A stretch of 64,000 bases of DNA from Cardiocondyla obscurior (taxonomy: Eukaryota > Arthropoda > Insecta > Hymenoptera > Formicidae). Where the stretch lies: assembly GCF_019399895.1 (NCBI RefSeq), contig NC_091864.1:2458001-2522000 (forward strand). The letters run 5' to 3'. The position numbers were made by a program, and so were the translations under genes. The notes under the pieces were generated by a model. The model was not told the DNA's origin. It made no database searches and worked only from the letters and a program-made list of their open reading frames with translations. Positions within the stretch are counted from its first letter, which is position 1, and each line of letters opens with the position of its first letter. Of this stretch, positions 10,335 through 20,695 are shown in pieces.

Positions 10335-12216
10335 CTAGGTCAGGACGCGTAGTATTACTAGTACGCGGAGAAAAACGTTTGAATATCTAACATTTTTTGG
10401 CTGGTTATTAAAGAGTAATAATTGTCTAGCATCCCGACGCTTTGAACGTTACGTTTCTGGCTTAGTGCTGGACAGTTTTGCTAAACAGCCACGAGATGAA
10501 CCACGAATTTGCTAGCTGATTATTATGCAACGGTTGGAATCAATTTCCACTCGGGTAATTATTTATTTCCGATGACATGAATAATTATCATTGAAGAACA
10601 CGTTCTACGATAAAAGAATTTTAATATAAATTACTAATATTAATAATCCGCGAATGACAAGTTTCTGTGATAAAATCGAAAGTTTTTACTGCGTTGCGTT
10701 ACAAGATATAAGTGCAATATCTAATTTATATTAATTACATGCTCTCTAAAATTTCTGCAGCAAAACTTTCACGTTGATTGTGGGGTTACCGATCAGGCCG
10801 TTGATGTAAAATAGACATACGCTCCAACAGAATAAAAATTTTGTTTCAAAAATTTTTGGGAGCACGCAGAAAGTAAATTTTCTTTTTCTTTTTATATAAT
10901 TCATTCACGGTGGAGATGAGCGTAAATAATATTTAAACGTTATTTGCGTTTATTTCCATTTAATAACGTGTGAGATATTGATACTTGAGATAATTAAAGA
11001 CTCCTCTGATTTTCTACTTTACTTCGAAGATAAATAAAAAAAGAAAAAAAAAGCGAAGTGGAAATATTGAACTGCTTCTTTAATTATCTTCCTTGATAAT
11101 TTACGATATAGATAGAAACGCAATAATAGAAGGAAAAAAAAAGATTCCTTTTTCGTACAAATAAATTAAAACAAAATTCGAACTTTGAAATTTCCGATAT
11201 GCTACGTGTCTCAATAAGAATTGAAATTTATTAGAAAGAAAAATTGCATAAATAAATTTTGTGCAATTGTATAATATATATTCGAAACTTTTAAAGTATT
11301 TAAAGTACGATGTTTCATGAATTATTATTTTTATTTCTAGCCATTGTATACGAATTACCCCTTTGTTAAATTAATTTTAAATGTATATAATATATATATA
11401 TATATATATTTCCTCAAGTTATTTAATATATTGAACGAAATATTAAGTATAAAAAATATATTTAATAAAATGTAATATTATTTCTAAATTATTGATGAAA
11501 TTCTGTACATGTTATTTTAATGTTAGATTATATCATACAGAACAAATTAATTTTTAAAGATGTGTTATTAATATTTTATATTTGTTATATGTATATCGAT
11601 ATATTGAATTTTAATCTTTTCTAATTCGCTAATTAACTGTATTGTTGCATTTTATCTGATGTATGTAACTTGTAAATTATCAAACAGACGATAAAAAACG
11701 AAACCAATGTTTAATGTGTTCTTTAATATTATAATGTTTTATTAGCATCTTTATTTTTTTTATTCTCGTGTGTCAAAGATTTTTAATTACGTGTTGAATT
11801 GTTACCGGACGACAGTACGAGGTACGAGTCTAAGTTTCCGTTCTTTTTTTTTTTTTTTTTTTTTTTTTTAACTATTTTATTATTTAGGTTGATATCAATC
11901 TCATCATCATCTTTGAAAAAGAATGCTGTCATTCTTGAAAGTATGCCGACGATTTTCGCGTGTTCGAATGTATATTTGCTTTTTATGTTTTCGCTTAATA
12001 TCGTGTAAGCTGCGTATGTTTTCTTGTAACGGTGACAAGTATATACCTTGCAGGCCAATGGTCTCGAGACCAAGTTCAACAGATTCACGTGTGTGTATTT
12101 ATTAAAATATGAGGACGTTGAATTAATGAGATATATGAGAGAGCGCTGTGCGATTAATGAAGCCTGCACGAGAGGAGTTGACTCGATTCGTCTGATCTTA
12201 AAACAACTTCTTCCAG
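10335..12216 (+). other. Long AT-rich spacer before V10
   Basis: 1.9 kb of mostly AT-rich sequence with a TA run near 11390-11410 and a long T tract at 11844-11869. The open frame running into V10 from 12048 has no acceptor better than that at 12216. Nothing else is recognised. Confidence 0.55.
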
Positions 12217-12461
12217 GTAGATCCATGCCCTACAGCGATAGCTGGACCACCTTTCCTCATTGCTCTGGCTCAGCCGTTCCTCACAGTTTCACCACGAAGG
12301 AGCTAGTGCGACATCAACGATTCCGTGGCGATCATCGCGAGAAACGCTACTTCCGGTGTATCTACTGCGAGTACCAGTCCAAATACAGCTCGAACGTGTA
12401 CAAGCACATGCGAAGGATTCACAAGCACATGCCCTTCTTCAAACCAGATCGGTTGCAGTAG
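12217..12461 (+). CDS. lola: lola variable terminal exon V10, first finger degenerate
   Basis: 81 residues after acceptor acttcttccag (ends 12216). Finger 2 (48-69) is intact C2H2 with the family sequence SKYSSNVYKH. The region where finger 1 should be (about 13-40) keeps the L-x2-H spacing, but lacks the Cys pair and has His40 where the last Cys belongs. A one-finger isoform is likely. Stop TAG at 12459-12461; AATAAA at 12991-12996. Confidence 0.8.
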
Positions 12462-13881
12462 AAAGGCATGAGATGCGAACACATCGTTGGATAAAGATTT
12501 TCATTTAGAAATTTTTATCTCGAACGTTTATGAATAAGTATTACTTTTGTCAATATCAAAATGTCGAAAATGAATTTACATCATATATAGTTGTTTTTCA
12601 TAGATGATTTAATAAGATTTCGTTGTTGAGAAGAATATTCAACGATTGATTCGAAGGAGCTTTTTTTTCTTTTTTTTTTTTTAATGAACTTTCATATAAA
12701 TTGAATGTACACTGAGGAGTTTGTCGAAAGATAAACTGGCGAATTAAACTACTTCGCTGACTAGTCTAGCTAGTTGATTTAATAATTAACCAATAGCAGT
12801 TAATCTAAGTTATGACACCTTCTATATTAAGTTTAATAACGTATGTGCCGTTTTCTTGTAATGTACGTATATAATATCTATTTCTATTTAATCGAAATCT
12901 TTTAATCAAGATTTTTTTTTTTCAGTATGTTATCAAGATTATTATTAAAAGGAGTTTATTAAAATTCCTTTAAGAATTAAAATGTTAGAGAATAAATTAT
13001 ATATATATATTTTTTTTTTTTTCAGCGGTTTTTTATCGCCGTGTGTTCGCGAATTTTCTTTTAATCATTTATTTAATTAACTAAGCCTCACAGATGCTAT
13101 TAAAAAACATTATTTATTTCTATATATATGTTACGGTATAGTTTTTTTTTTCTACATTTAATCTTAAAACGTTGACGATGGATAAAATGTTATTAATATT
13201 GAATATTAGTCATACGCGTTTTTAACAAAATTTATACTATTAAACGTTGCGCTGTGGATTTGTAATTACACTTTCTTGATCATTAAGCAATAAATGTTGT
13301 TGTTTTTATCTTGGTCAATTAAAACGTAATGTTATTATCCCATCGCATTCCTTGTAACATTGATTGATCTCTTAAAAATGTATTTTTAATTACGACAATT
13401 TTATGTGGAAAGTATACTTCTATTTTTCAGGATTAATGGTTGTATCGATCTAGGTAAGATCAAATCAGCGAGAAATTATTATTGCTGAACTAATTATTCT
13501 TTTTATTCCTAGTAACTTTTATTTTTACTAACAACTAATTTTTTTATTCTCTTAATTATTTATTCATTTATTAATTTTTTTATTAACTTTTTAGATTAAA
13601 AAACATATTATTTAATAATTTGATTAAATAAGATTTGTATGTAATTTAATTAGACAAAAGAAATTTAGATTCGCTTAGATTCTCCTTGATCAGTATTAAA
13701 ATTAATTAATATCAACCGTCACATATCATGTCAATATTAATAGAAAAGAAATACGTCTTGATTTCGTGAATTTAAAAGTAAAATTAGTTTCTTGTTTTTC
13801 GTGAATTGCGCGGAACCTCGTTATGTTTCACAAATTTTAATATTTTCGCTGATTACGATCTCGATCTGATTTATTTTTCAG
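12462..13881 (+). other. Spacer between V10 and V11
   Basis: AT-rich. It contains a possible 23-nt microexon (13431-13453) flanked by a good acceptor and a strong gtaaga donor, which would add seven residues and a stop in the common phase. Otherwise no signal. Confidence 0.5.
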
Positions 13882-14174
13882 TATTCCGTAGGCATATGTA
13901 CGTCTGTTCACAATGCAGTAGCTCCTACAGTACGAAACGCACCGGCAGATATTCTACATGTTCTACCTGGTCCTCGTTCTGCCCTACTACTTCATTCATC
14001 GCTCTCGCGCGTCTCTACGATTGTGACGACACAGGGACGCGGTATAGAGAGATCTTCTCGTTTACGTTTTTCGCTCATTCATCTCCCTTTTATCGTGTCG
14101 CCTATTACGTTCTCTCTTTTTTTTTTCTGACCACAGTTACGTCACGCTCGTACTGTATTCCTGATCTAAACTAA
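13882..14174 (+). pseudogene. lola-like exon V11 with only half of a first finger
   Basis: Acceptor ttatttttcag ends at 13881 and the common phase is open for 96 codons. The start reads like a finger 1 (YVCSQCSSSYSTKR, first two Cys present), but the similarity then stops: there is no ligand His or Cys, no linker and no finger 2. TAA at 14172-14174 lies 28 bases before V12. No AATAAA is seen in between. It is either a decayed or truncated exon or a finger-less isoform. Confidence 0.45.
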
Positions 14175-14202
14175 CAATGGCTCTTCTTCTTCCTGTTCGT
14201 AG

Positions 14203-14579
14203 GACGTTTCCTGCAGCCATACGACGCCCGTATCATGGATATTCTGAGGGTAAACTACGGTGGCAGTCAGAACGAGGTCAAAAACGAAAACGGACCGTTC
14301 TGGCAATCTGGGAAAATGGCGTATCACTGTCCACGATGCAATGCCGGCTACACGTATAAGAAGACTCTAAAGACGCACATGAAGTACGACTGCGGGAAGG
14401 AGCCGAGATTCAAGTGCCCTTATTGCAGCAAAAGGGACAAGTGCTCGTCGAACATTTACAAGCATATTAGAATGCGACACAATGGGAAACCGGTGTACGT
14501 GGACAGATTAGAGTCTTCTCGTTCTTCTACCTCTTCTTTCCGCGACTCGTCGTCGTCTGCCATCGGGCAGTCATCTTAA
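14203..14579 (+). CDS. lola: lola variable terminal exon V12, two zinc fingers and Ser-rich tail
   Basis: 125 residues after acceptor cctgttcgtag (ends 14202). Finger 1 is at 43-64, finger 2 at 72-93, linker GKEPRFK. Unlike its neighbours it carries a Ser/Arg/Thr-rich tail of about 22 residues (104-125), a plausible phosphorylation-rich segment. Stop TAA at 14577-14579. The nearest clear AATAAA is at 15564-15569. Confidence 0.9.
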
Positions 14580-16274
14580 CTTGTGTGAACTAAATTAAGA
14601 CTAATTTTTGTGATACCGGTGACGCAAGTGGTTGTAAAAAGGAGATAGGAAAAGCAGAAATTTTAATTTATAATATATGTTTTATATATACATATATTAA
14701 TGTATATTTTATAATAATATAAATTGCCAGTATTATAAAATATACATATGTATATATTTTACGTTAGTCGTTTTTTTTTTTTTTAATTTCTTAATTTATT
14801 TTTTTGTTTGCCCGTACTGATGACATTGTCGTCATTAACACGTTAAGCACTGAACACTTTTTGTTGGTCTTTAAATTTACGCCGCGCGATTCCGTCAACC
14901 GGAATCACACGATAGATTGTTTAACGTGTTAAAAACAAAGAACTGAAATATATTATAATAAGTCTAACAAACGAACTTTTATGTCTATACATTAAAAAAT
15001 GTAATATTCATCAAAATTATTATTATTTTTTTAATGAAATATTGAGAAAGTGTTGAGTCTAATATGGAAAATATGGAAAGTTATTTTAAACATTTTTTAA
15101 TTGAATTTTTCAATAATTTTATATTAAAAAAAATAATTTTATTGACGGTAATTTATATTTGTTTAAGTGTTATTTTATAATTTTTATTTTTTTTTATGAT
15201 TTAATAATTTTAATTTCCGCGTACAACAAGCAAGAATCTTTAAATAGACATAAATGTGAATTATGTAAATTTGTAAAAATATATTTCGATCTTGTTTCCT
15301 CGTTTATAAGTTCCTATTGTGTATGGATTGCAAAGTCTATGACTGCAATATAAAATGATTGAAGAGCACATTTTCAAAAGTGTTTGAGTTACCTATTTTT
15401 TTTTTTCGATAATATTTTTTGATTTTATGACTTGATAATATTTAAGAATTTTTTTGTTAAGGAAGTAGATTTTACTTTTGGAAATTGCTCTTTGATTGCA
15501 TTCCATACGTTCAGGGATTACAACCTAAATTATTTAAGGATGTTACATCCTTGTTTAGTTTTTAATAAATAATGAAGACATAGTACGTCGATTCTAAATC
15601 GCTCAGACTACGATTTCCGAATCTACGGATTGTAACAATGTGCCATTTGCGAATCTATGTTTAGTCGACAATCTGACTCGTTTGCGATGCTCGAATGTAT
15701 CGTTTACCTCAATAAAATAGTAAAAAAAATAAAAAAGATAGAAAAGAAAACATTTTAATGCAGCTTTGACGATTAATGCTCGTCTGAAAAAGTACGTTTG
15801 CATTTTTATTAAGTAGTTGTGATACTGCATGAGTATTTTTGCATTTATTAATTTTTTTCTACATTTTTATATAAATTTTTCTCGAGACTACGGTGATTTT
15901 TGTGATACACGATTTAAAAGTGATAAATAGCTTTATTGTCAATTAATTTTATGTGAATTTAGATTATACGAGACACAATTTTTGTTCTGTATTAATCGAG
16001 CTGGATTCGTGACTTTCACAAAAGTGTAACAGTGAAGAAATTACATGTATATAATGCGAATAAAATTAGTATTTATTGCACGTTGCTTGATTACTCAAAG
16101 ACAACGCGAATGACAATAAAGACATATAGTCGTGCTTTATCATTCCTCGAAATGCATTTCCACATTAATGTTGCGCATTTTCTAGTCATGTATGCGATTT
16201 ATTAATTTTCTTTTGTCTTCTGTTTCTTTCCTTTCTTTTTATTTTTCTTTTAATTATATTTTTTTTTTGTACAG
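14580..16274 (+). other. Long AT-rich spacer between V12 and V13 region
   Basis: V12 3' region followed by AT-rich intron with T tracts and palindromic TATATA runs near 14670-14760. Short open frames have no domain or fitting splice site. Confidence 0.55.
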
Positions 16275-16384
16275 CGAAAGAAGATCGAAAACGTTACAGA
16301 GTGTGGCGAGCGATGCCGATTTTCAATTTTCACGCAATGCTCGTGCGACAACGAATTGTCACACAGATATCGAACACGGTGTAA
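16275..16384 (+). other. Candidate finger-less lola exon
   Basis: A very long pyrimidine tract ending ttgtacag (16274) is followed by an open frame in the common phase: 37 residues beginning AKEDRKRYRVW, stop TAA at 16382-16384. There is no finger and no AATAAA before V13 starts at 16550. The strong acceptor and right phase favour a real exon; the short length and lack of a poly(A) signal argue against. Confidence 0.3.
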
Positions 16385-16549
16385 TGTAAAGTAATAAGAC
16401 TTTGTGAACACGATCGAATACGCAGGCTACCGTATTATGTTCGTATCGCTTGGCCACGTTACGATGTTGCACATTCACGGGAAGCGTGGCTTCCACGCCT
16501 CGCGGATCGTAATCGGAAAAAGCGCATTAACGTCCTGACTTGTTTTCAG

Positions 16550-16776
16550 ATGTACGACCGCCGAACTGGGGTAACGCAAGACTGGTGACCTATATCTGCC
16601 CGAAATGCAACGCGGGGTTCCGGAGAACGTGGGACTTGATGAGGCATAAATGCGGCCAGCCACCGCGATACGCGTGTCCATATTGCCACAAAAAAGACCA
16701 TTCGTCTTCGAACGTTTACAGGCATATCAGGCGGTGGCATCCGAATCACCCTATCAGTGTAAATAAAATGTTTTAA
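16550..16776 (+). CDS. lola: lola variable terminal exon V13, first finger with shortened His-Cys spacing
   Basis: 75 residues after acceptor ttgttttcag (ends 16549). Finger 1 (17-35) reads CX2CX12HX1C (RHKCGQ): three residues normally found between His and Cys are absent while the frame is kept. Finger 2 (43-64) is a normal C2H2. Linker GQPPRYA; tail VNKMF. Stop TAA at 16774-16776; AATAAA at 16942-16947. Confidence 0.88.
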
Positions 16777-17705
16777 ACGGTACCGTAAGCAAAGACGCCT
16801 ATCTAAAATCTAAAACCAAGAAAAAAAAATCCACCGTGTATCCTCTCGGACTACCTACATGTGTTAAAACGAATTATCCTGAACGATGTCGTAGCGAAGT
16901 ATTAATTATTGACTAGAATATATTTCTACTGCATACGTGAGAATAAATATTTCTGTTTAGATATGTGGACGCGATTCTTTAATGTAATTTTATACGCAGT
17001 AATTTTTTTTAATTTAATGCATTTGAGGATGTTAATATTTTTATAAATATTTTTCAATATATATATATATTTTTTTTTTAATCCAACAGTATTATTGGTT
17101 TTGGATAATGTTATTCGCAACGTTAATATAAAATATATTATATCACGTCGGGTGTTACATATTGATTTGGAATATAAACGGACGATAGAGCGACGACATG
17201 TGAACTTCACCGTACATATAGTTTAATGTGTCATGACTGCTAATGTGTAATTATACCATCGAGGAGAATCGGTGTGGAATAAATCGTATGGCTTCATTAA
17301 TTTTTGTTCCTTATCTGACTTGTCTTGGACCGAATTTGTTTTCGTGCGAACATAACACGAATTCTCAAAGCGACAAAAACAATCAATGTTAATCAGTGTT
17401 CGTCTTGTCACGTTAATCTGTGTGTCCCACCCGTAATTTTAATTTCTACGTGAGCAATTGCGCGTGCACGTAAATTACGAATTTTCTTTTCAGCCGGATC
17501 GTTCTCGATTACGAGCAGGCGGCACGTTTTACTTTGTGAGAATTCTAAGGACGCATCCCGCTAACCGAGTTGCAGCGTACGTTTGGTCTTATATTAATCT
17601 TTTTCTCTCCCGACGAGATGCGAGACGGATCTCAAGCGAAATTGGAAATCTTTAAAGTGAAGCCGCGCATTGTCACTATCGCTAACTCGACTCTGAATTT
17701 TTCAG
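16777..17705 (+). other. Spacer between V13 and V14
   Basis: V13 3' region and intron. A possible short finger-less exon lies at 17494-17564 (acceptor ttcttttcag, 23 residues in the common phase, no AATAAA following). Confidence 0.5.
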
Positions 17706-17956
17706 GTACCTGCCAGAACGTCGCCAGGAAGCGGCGCAAAGTGTATTCTGTCCACAAGAGTCACTACTGCCCACGCTGCAGCCGCGGCTTTACTTTGAAG
17801 AAGAACATGACGCGTCATCTGCGCCACGAGTGCGGCATGGCACCCAAGTATCAATGCCCGTACTGCGACAAGCTCTCGAAATTTACCCAGAACATTTACG
17901 CGCATATCCGAAAGTACCATCCCGATCAGCCCTTATACGTTAGACGGCTGTACTGA
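17706..17956 (+). CDS. lola: lola variable terminal exon V14, CCHC + C2H2 zinc fingers
   Basis: 83 residues after acceptor aatttttcag (ends 17705). A compact lead contains ARKRRKV (7-13), a classical monopartite nuclear localisation pattern. Finger 1 is at 22-43, finger 2 at 51-72, linker GMAPKYQ, tail VRRLY. Stop TGA at 17954-17956; AATAAA at 18137-18142. Confidence 0.9.
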
Positions 17957-18343
17957 GCAATCGTTGAACCTGACGATTCTACATCGTTTGCCTGTGTTCT
18001 AATTGCTCGTCGTAAGTTCGTCATCAATTTTTCCGAAATATATTTATTGTTAAAGAAAAGAAGAAGAAAGAACAAAGTTTTAATATATGTATCTAGCGTA
18101 TTTTTTTTCCCCTTTCTATATCACGGAAAAAAAAGGAATAAAGATACAAAATAAAAAGCTTCCAAAAGTATCCCTCGTATCGATCTCTTTAGATTTGTTC
18201 GTTTTGAGCTTGGCTTTAACAAGTGAGCTTATCATACATTACTGTATCTCCTCCTATACTTGTAGCTTACTTATTTCTCGATTGAAATGATTCATGGATC
18301 TATTGTTTTCGCCGTTTGTTTTCTCGTTTGTTTAATTTTACAG

Positions 18344-18609
18344 ATTATGGAATTAACGCAGTCGGCTACGTTGATTTCGAATACAGAGAATCCGTAAAAG
18401 CGGCATGTCGCGCGCAGTACGCGAAAAGAGATACGTGCTTGTCTCTCTTAAATGTTACCGTTCCGTCTTTTTCCTCCCGTCGACGAGTCGCCGTTTCTGA
18501 TCAACCTATGCTTTTACAGCTCTCTACACTCGGCCCTGCTACGTCGAAGTCACGCCTATCATCGTCCCGGGTCATCGGCGCCGGTACCGGACCAGCCGCA
18601 ACGTATTAA
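18344..18609 (+). other. Candidate finger-less exon overlapping V15 in another frame
   Basis: Acceptor taattttacag (ends 18343) opens a common-phase frame of 88 residues that ends at TAA 18607-18609, inside V15 but in a different reading frame. There is no finger or recognised motif. It may be an alternative acceptor giving a finger-less end, or a chance frame in a GC-rich stretch. Confidence 0.25.
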
Positions 18610-18845
18610 ATACGAAGAAGGTGGACACTTCGTTGCCCGGTATCTTCGAGTGTCCCAAGTGTCTTAAGATCTACAAATGGTACCGCGGTCTACTCAGGCA
18701 CCTCGACTACGAATGCGGCAAGACGCCGCGCTTCAAGTGCCCGCACTGCGTTTACATCGGCAAACATCGCTCTCACGTTTACTCGCACATCCGAGGCAAT
18801 CATTACAATCGGCCCATCTACGCCATCGACCTCCTACAAAAATGA
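18520..18845 (+). CDS. lola: lola variable terminal exon V15, CCHC + C2H2 zinc fingers
   Basis: 108 residues. The start was chosen at acceptor gcttttacag (ends 18519) because only this gives the common phase in the finger frame; the upstream acceptor at 18343 reads out of frame. A basic lead (HRRRYRTSRN, about 19-28) precedes finger 1 (45-66) and finger 2 (74-95). Linker GKTPRFK, tail IYAIDLLQK. Stop TGA at 18843-18845; AATAAA at 19019-19024. Confidence 0.88.
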
Positions 18846-19121
18846 ACTCGCTCCAACGAACCGGATAAAGAACTCTCAAGACGAATAGCTCCGTTATCTT
18901 ACGTGATAGATATATTCGGAAATGAAAGACGCTCCGGCGATCTTAATAGACAGCGGTAACTCACAATTAGTAAAAGTTTAGTTAACTAATGTCTGTGATG
19001 TTAGTCCATACACGAAATAATAAAAATAATTTTTTTTAATATAACGAAATGATTTTACGTTTTGTTTTATTATGTGATTATTATTGGGTGTCTAATTTAT
19101 TTTATTGGCATTTTTAACGTT

Positions 19122-19161
19122 AATTTTAATTTTGGTTTAATTTATATTTCTCTTATTTATT
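19122..19161. repeat. 40-bp direct repeat, left copy
   Basis: Identical to 20656-20695 over 40 bases. The two copies bracket about 1.5 kb holding the antisense exons and both hairpins. The left copy contains the antisense poly(A) signal. Confidence 0.75.
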
Positions 19162-19374
19162 TTAGGAGACAATGACAAAACTACAAAAAAAAATCATGCG
19201 ACTTACCAATCTGCATGAGCTTCAGCGGAGGTGTAGAGTTCTGCCGGTGACTGTAACATAAAATAAAACATATTAATGTAGTATTTAAATGTTAGTATTT
19301 AAATTAAAGTAAAGGTAAAGCTTTACTTTTATAAAGATTTTTTTTTTTTAATTTATATTTACCTAAAAGTTGCT

Positions 19375-19418
19375 CCGCCGATGCCTGATGCCCTTCCCGG
19401 GCCTGCTCCTCCTCTCAG
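19375..19418 (-). repeat. 44-bp motif repeated in two antisense exons (copy 2)
   Basis: Partner of the copy at 19822-19865. It shares the GAGAGGAGGAG core and a GGCATC block and sits just before the donor of the third antisense exon. Confidence 0.6.
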
Positions 19419-19821
19419 TTTGTGTGTCGAGTCATCCTTCCGCGCACAGGTCACTCGCGAACACCCCGACCGTGATTTTAACAATCGCGAAAATTACTGA
19501 TCACTTTCGCGCGTTCCATGTTCGGCACTCGCGTTCAAAAGAAAGTCGTATTTCAACAAAATCCGCCCGCACACTATACGAAACTCCCGGAACGACCGAC
19601 GAACCGGCTGCGGTTCGTATAATTTTTTATTTCGGCGGTGACGACACTTTCGTTGACGACGGCAGATGCAGCTGCGTCGATCTGTAACAAGAAAAAGAAA
19701 TATAATTTAATTGTAGAGATGCTACAAGTATTTAGTCTTTAAAAAAAAAATGCACGCGCTTCTAAACGGTATATCAAAATTGATAATTAAAAATAAAATT
19801 TTTCTTACCTCTGGGGTTGAT

Positions 19822-19865
19822 CCGTTGACGCACGATGCCTTTCCGAGGCCTCCTCCTCCTCTCAG
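19822..19865 (-). repeat. 44-bp motif repeated in two antisense exons (copy 1)
   Basis: This segment of the second antisense exon matches 19375-19418 in the third at roughly 80 percent by eye. Both copies end next to a donor site, suggesting exon duplication inside the antisense transcript. Confidence 0.6.
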
Positions 19866-20075
19866 AATATCAGACCTCCGTATCAAAGTGTCTAGCTTCC
19901 TTTCGGGAACTCTGACCTTCCTCCTCGAGCTGCGTCACCTGCAACAAAAGCCCAGATAATTAATAAAAAGTTTCGCGGGACTGTACAACACTTCTGAAAT
20001 AGAAAGATCACCTCGGAGAGATGAGCGAATAAGTAAGGATGTAGCTTACATTAAAGAAAGAAGTCGTAGACACAA

Positions 20076-20142
20076 GTGCTCCTCACGCGGAGAATCACGC
20101 GTGCTCTCCTCACACGGAGTATCACGCGTGCTCTTCTTACAC
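20076..20142. repeat. Short tandem repeat, about 26-bp unit, 2.5 copies
   Basis: Units at 20076-20100, 20101-20127 and a partial one at 20128-20142 share GTGCTC, then a CTCAC block, then ATCACGC. They lie in the first antisense exon or its promoter. Confidence 0.65.
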
Positions 20143-20209
20143 AAAAAAATGGAGAGGAGAAGACGGTTCTCGTATCGCGAGGTTCTCGTTGAACGCAAAT
20201 ACGTATTAG

Positions 20210-20380
20210 TTTCGGCACGAGCACGCGGTCGCTGCGTAACGCGTACGTGTGTCTCGCGCGACCGCTGGAGAAGGACAAAGCGGGAGTGGGAGTAGTGGGG
20301 GAATACACCTAGCGCGCGGCACGTAGGCCCGCGCTCGCTATCACCCCATCCTCCCCCGCCTCCCCCCTGCCCCCCGCGAC
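20210..20380 (-). promoter_or_regulatory. GC- and CpG-rich block at the antisense 5' end
   Basis: Unusually GC-rich for the window, with many CpG dinucleotides and C-rich runs at 20343-20376 that are G-runs on the minus strand. It sits just upstream of the first antisense exon, so it may be its promoter. No TATA box is evident. Confidence 0.35.
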
Positions 20381-20414
20381 TACCTATCCGTTACTCTTGC
20401 TCGATTTAATTGTG

Positions 20415-20517
20415 ATATTTAATTAGTATGTCCAGATAAAGACAATATTTCCACTAGATCGTTCTCGATCTTGAAAATCGCGAAGACCGTCTTTGCCTGG
20501 ACATATTAATTAAATAT
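20415..20517. repeat. Inverted repeat, 29-bp arms
   Basis: Arms at 20415-20443 and 20489-20517 pair at 26 of 29 positions by eye. The loop contains a smaller palindrome (agatcg/cgatct). It could be a foldback element or a small-RNA hairpin. Confidence 0.6.
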
Positions 20518-20543
20518 TAAAAATAAATTGAATCTGAAAATCG

Positions 20544-20604
20544 CCGACGTTGACTCTCGCTTGGCGTGAAGCAAACCAAGCGAGAGAGAATTAATCAGCG
20601 TCGG
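20544..20604. repeat. Second inverted repeat, CTCTCGCTTGG stem
   Basis: Arms 20544-20564 and 20576-20604 pair through CTCTCGCTTGG and CCGACG, with an 8-base bulge on the right arm and an 11-base loop. It is immediately downstream of the first hairpin. Confidence 0.55.
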
Positions 20605-20655
20605 TTTAAAGCGGTAACAATTAACTGGTAATTTACACAAATTTTTTAAGATAGA

Positions 20656-20695
20656 AATTTTAATTTTGGTTTAATTTATATTTCTCTTATTTATT
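20656..20695. repeat. 40-bp direct repeat, right copy
   Basis: Exact match of 19122-19161. It lies outside the hairpin pair, upstream of the antisense transcript. Confidence 0.75.

Larger units (their letters stand above)
19140..20300 (-). ncRNA. Antisense spliced transcript, probably non-coding
   Basis: Read on the minus strand, a chain of matched splice sites is visible: an exon ending at 20050 (donor gtaagc); 19939-19809 (acceptor ttgttgcag, donor gtaaga); 19681-19363 (acceptor ttgttacag, donor gtaaat); 19250-19207 (acceptor gttacag, donor gtaagt); and a last exon from 19180 (acceptor ttttttgtag) with AATAAA at 19161-19156. The 5' end is uncertain but GC-rich. The joined exons hold only short ATG frames (13 codons or fewer in the middle exon), so a long non-coding RNA is favoured. 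It lies between V15 and V16, opposite to lola. Confidence 0.5.

Noticed and set aside
13431..13453. 23-nt microexon with strong donor gtaaga
   Set aside because: In the common phase it ends in a stop exactly at the donor, and no partner exon is evident.
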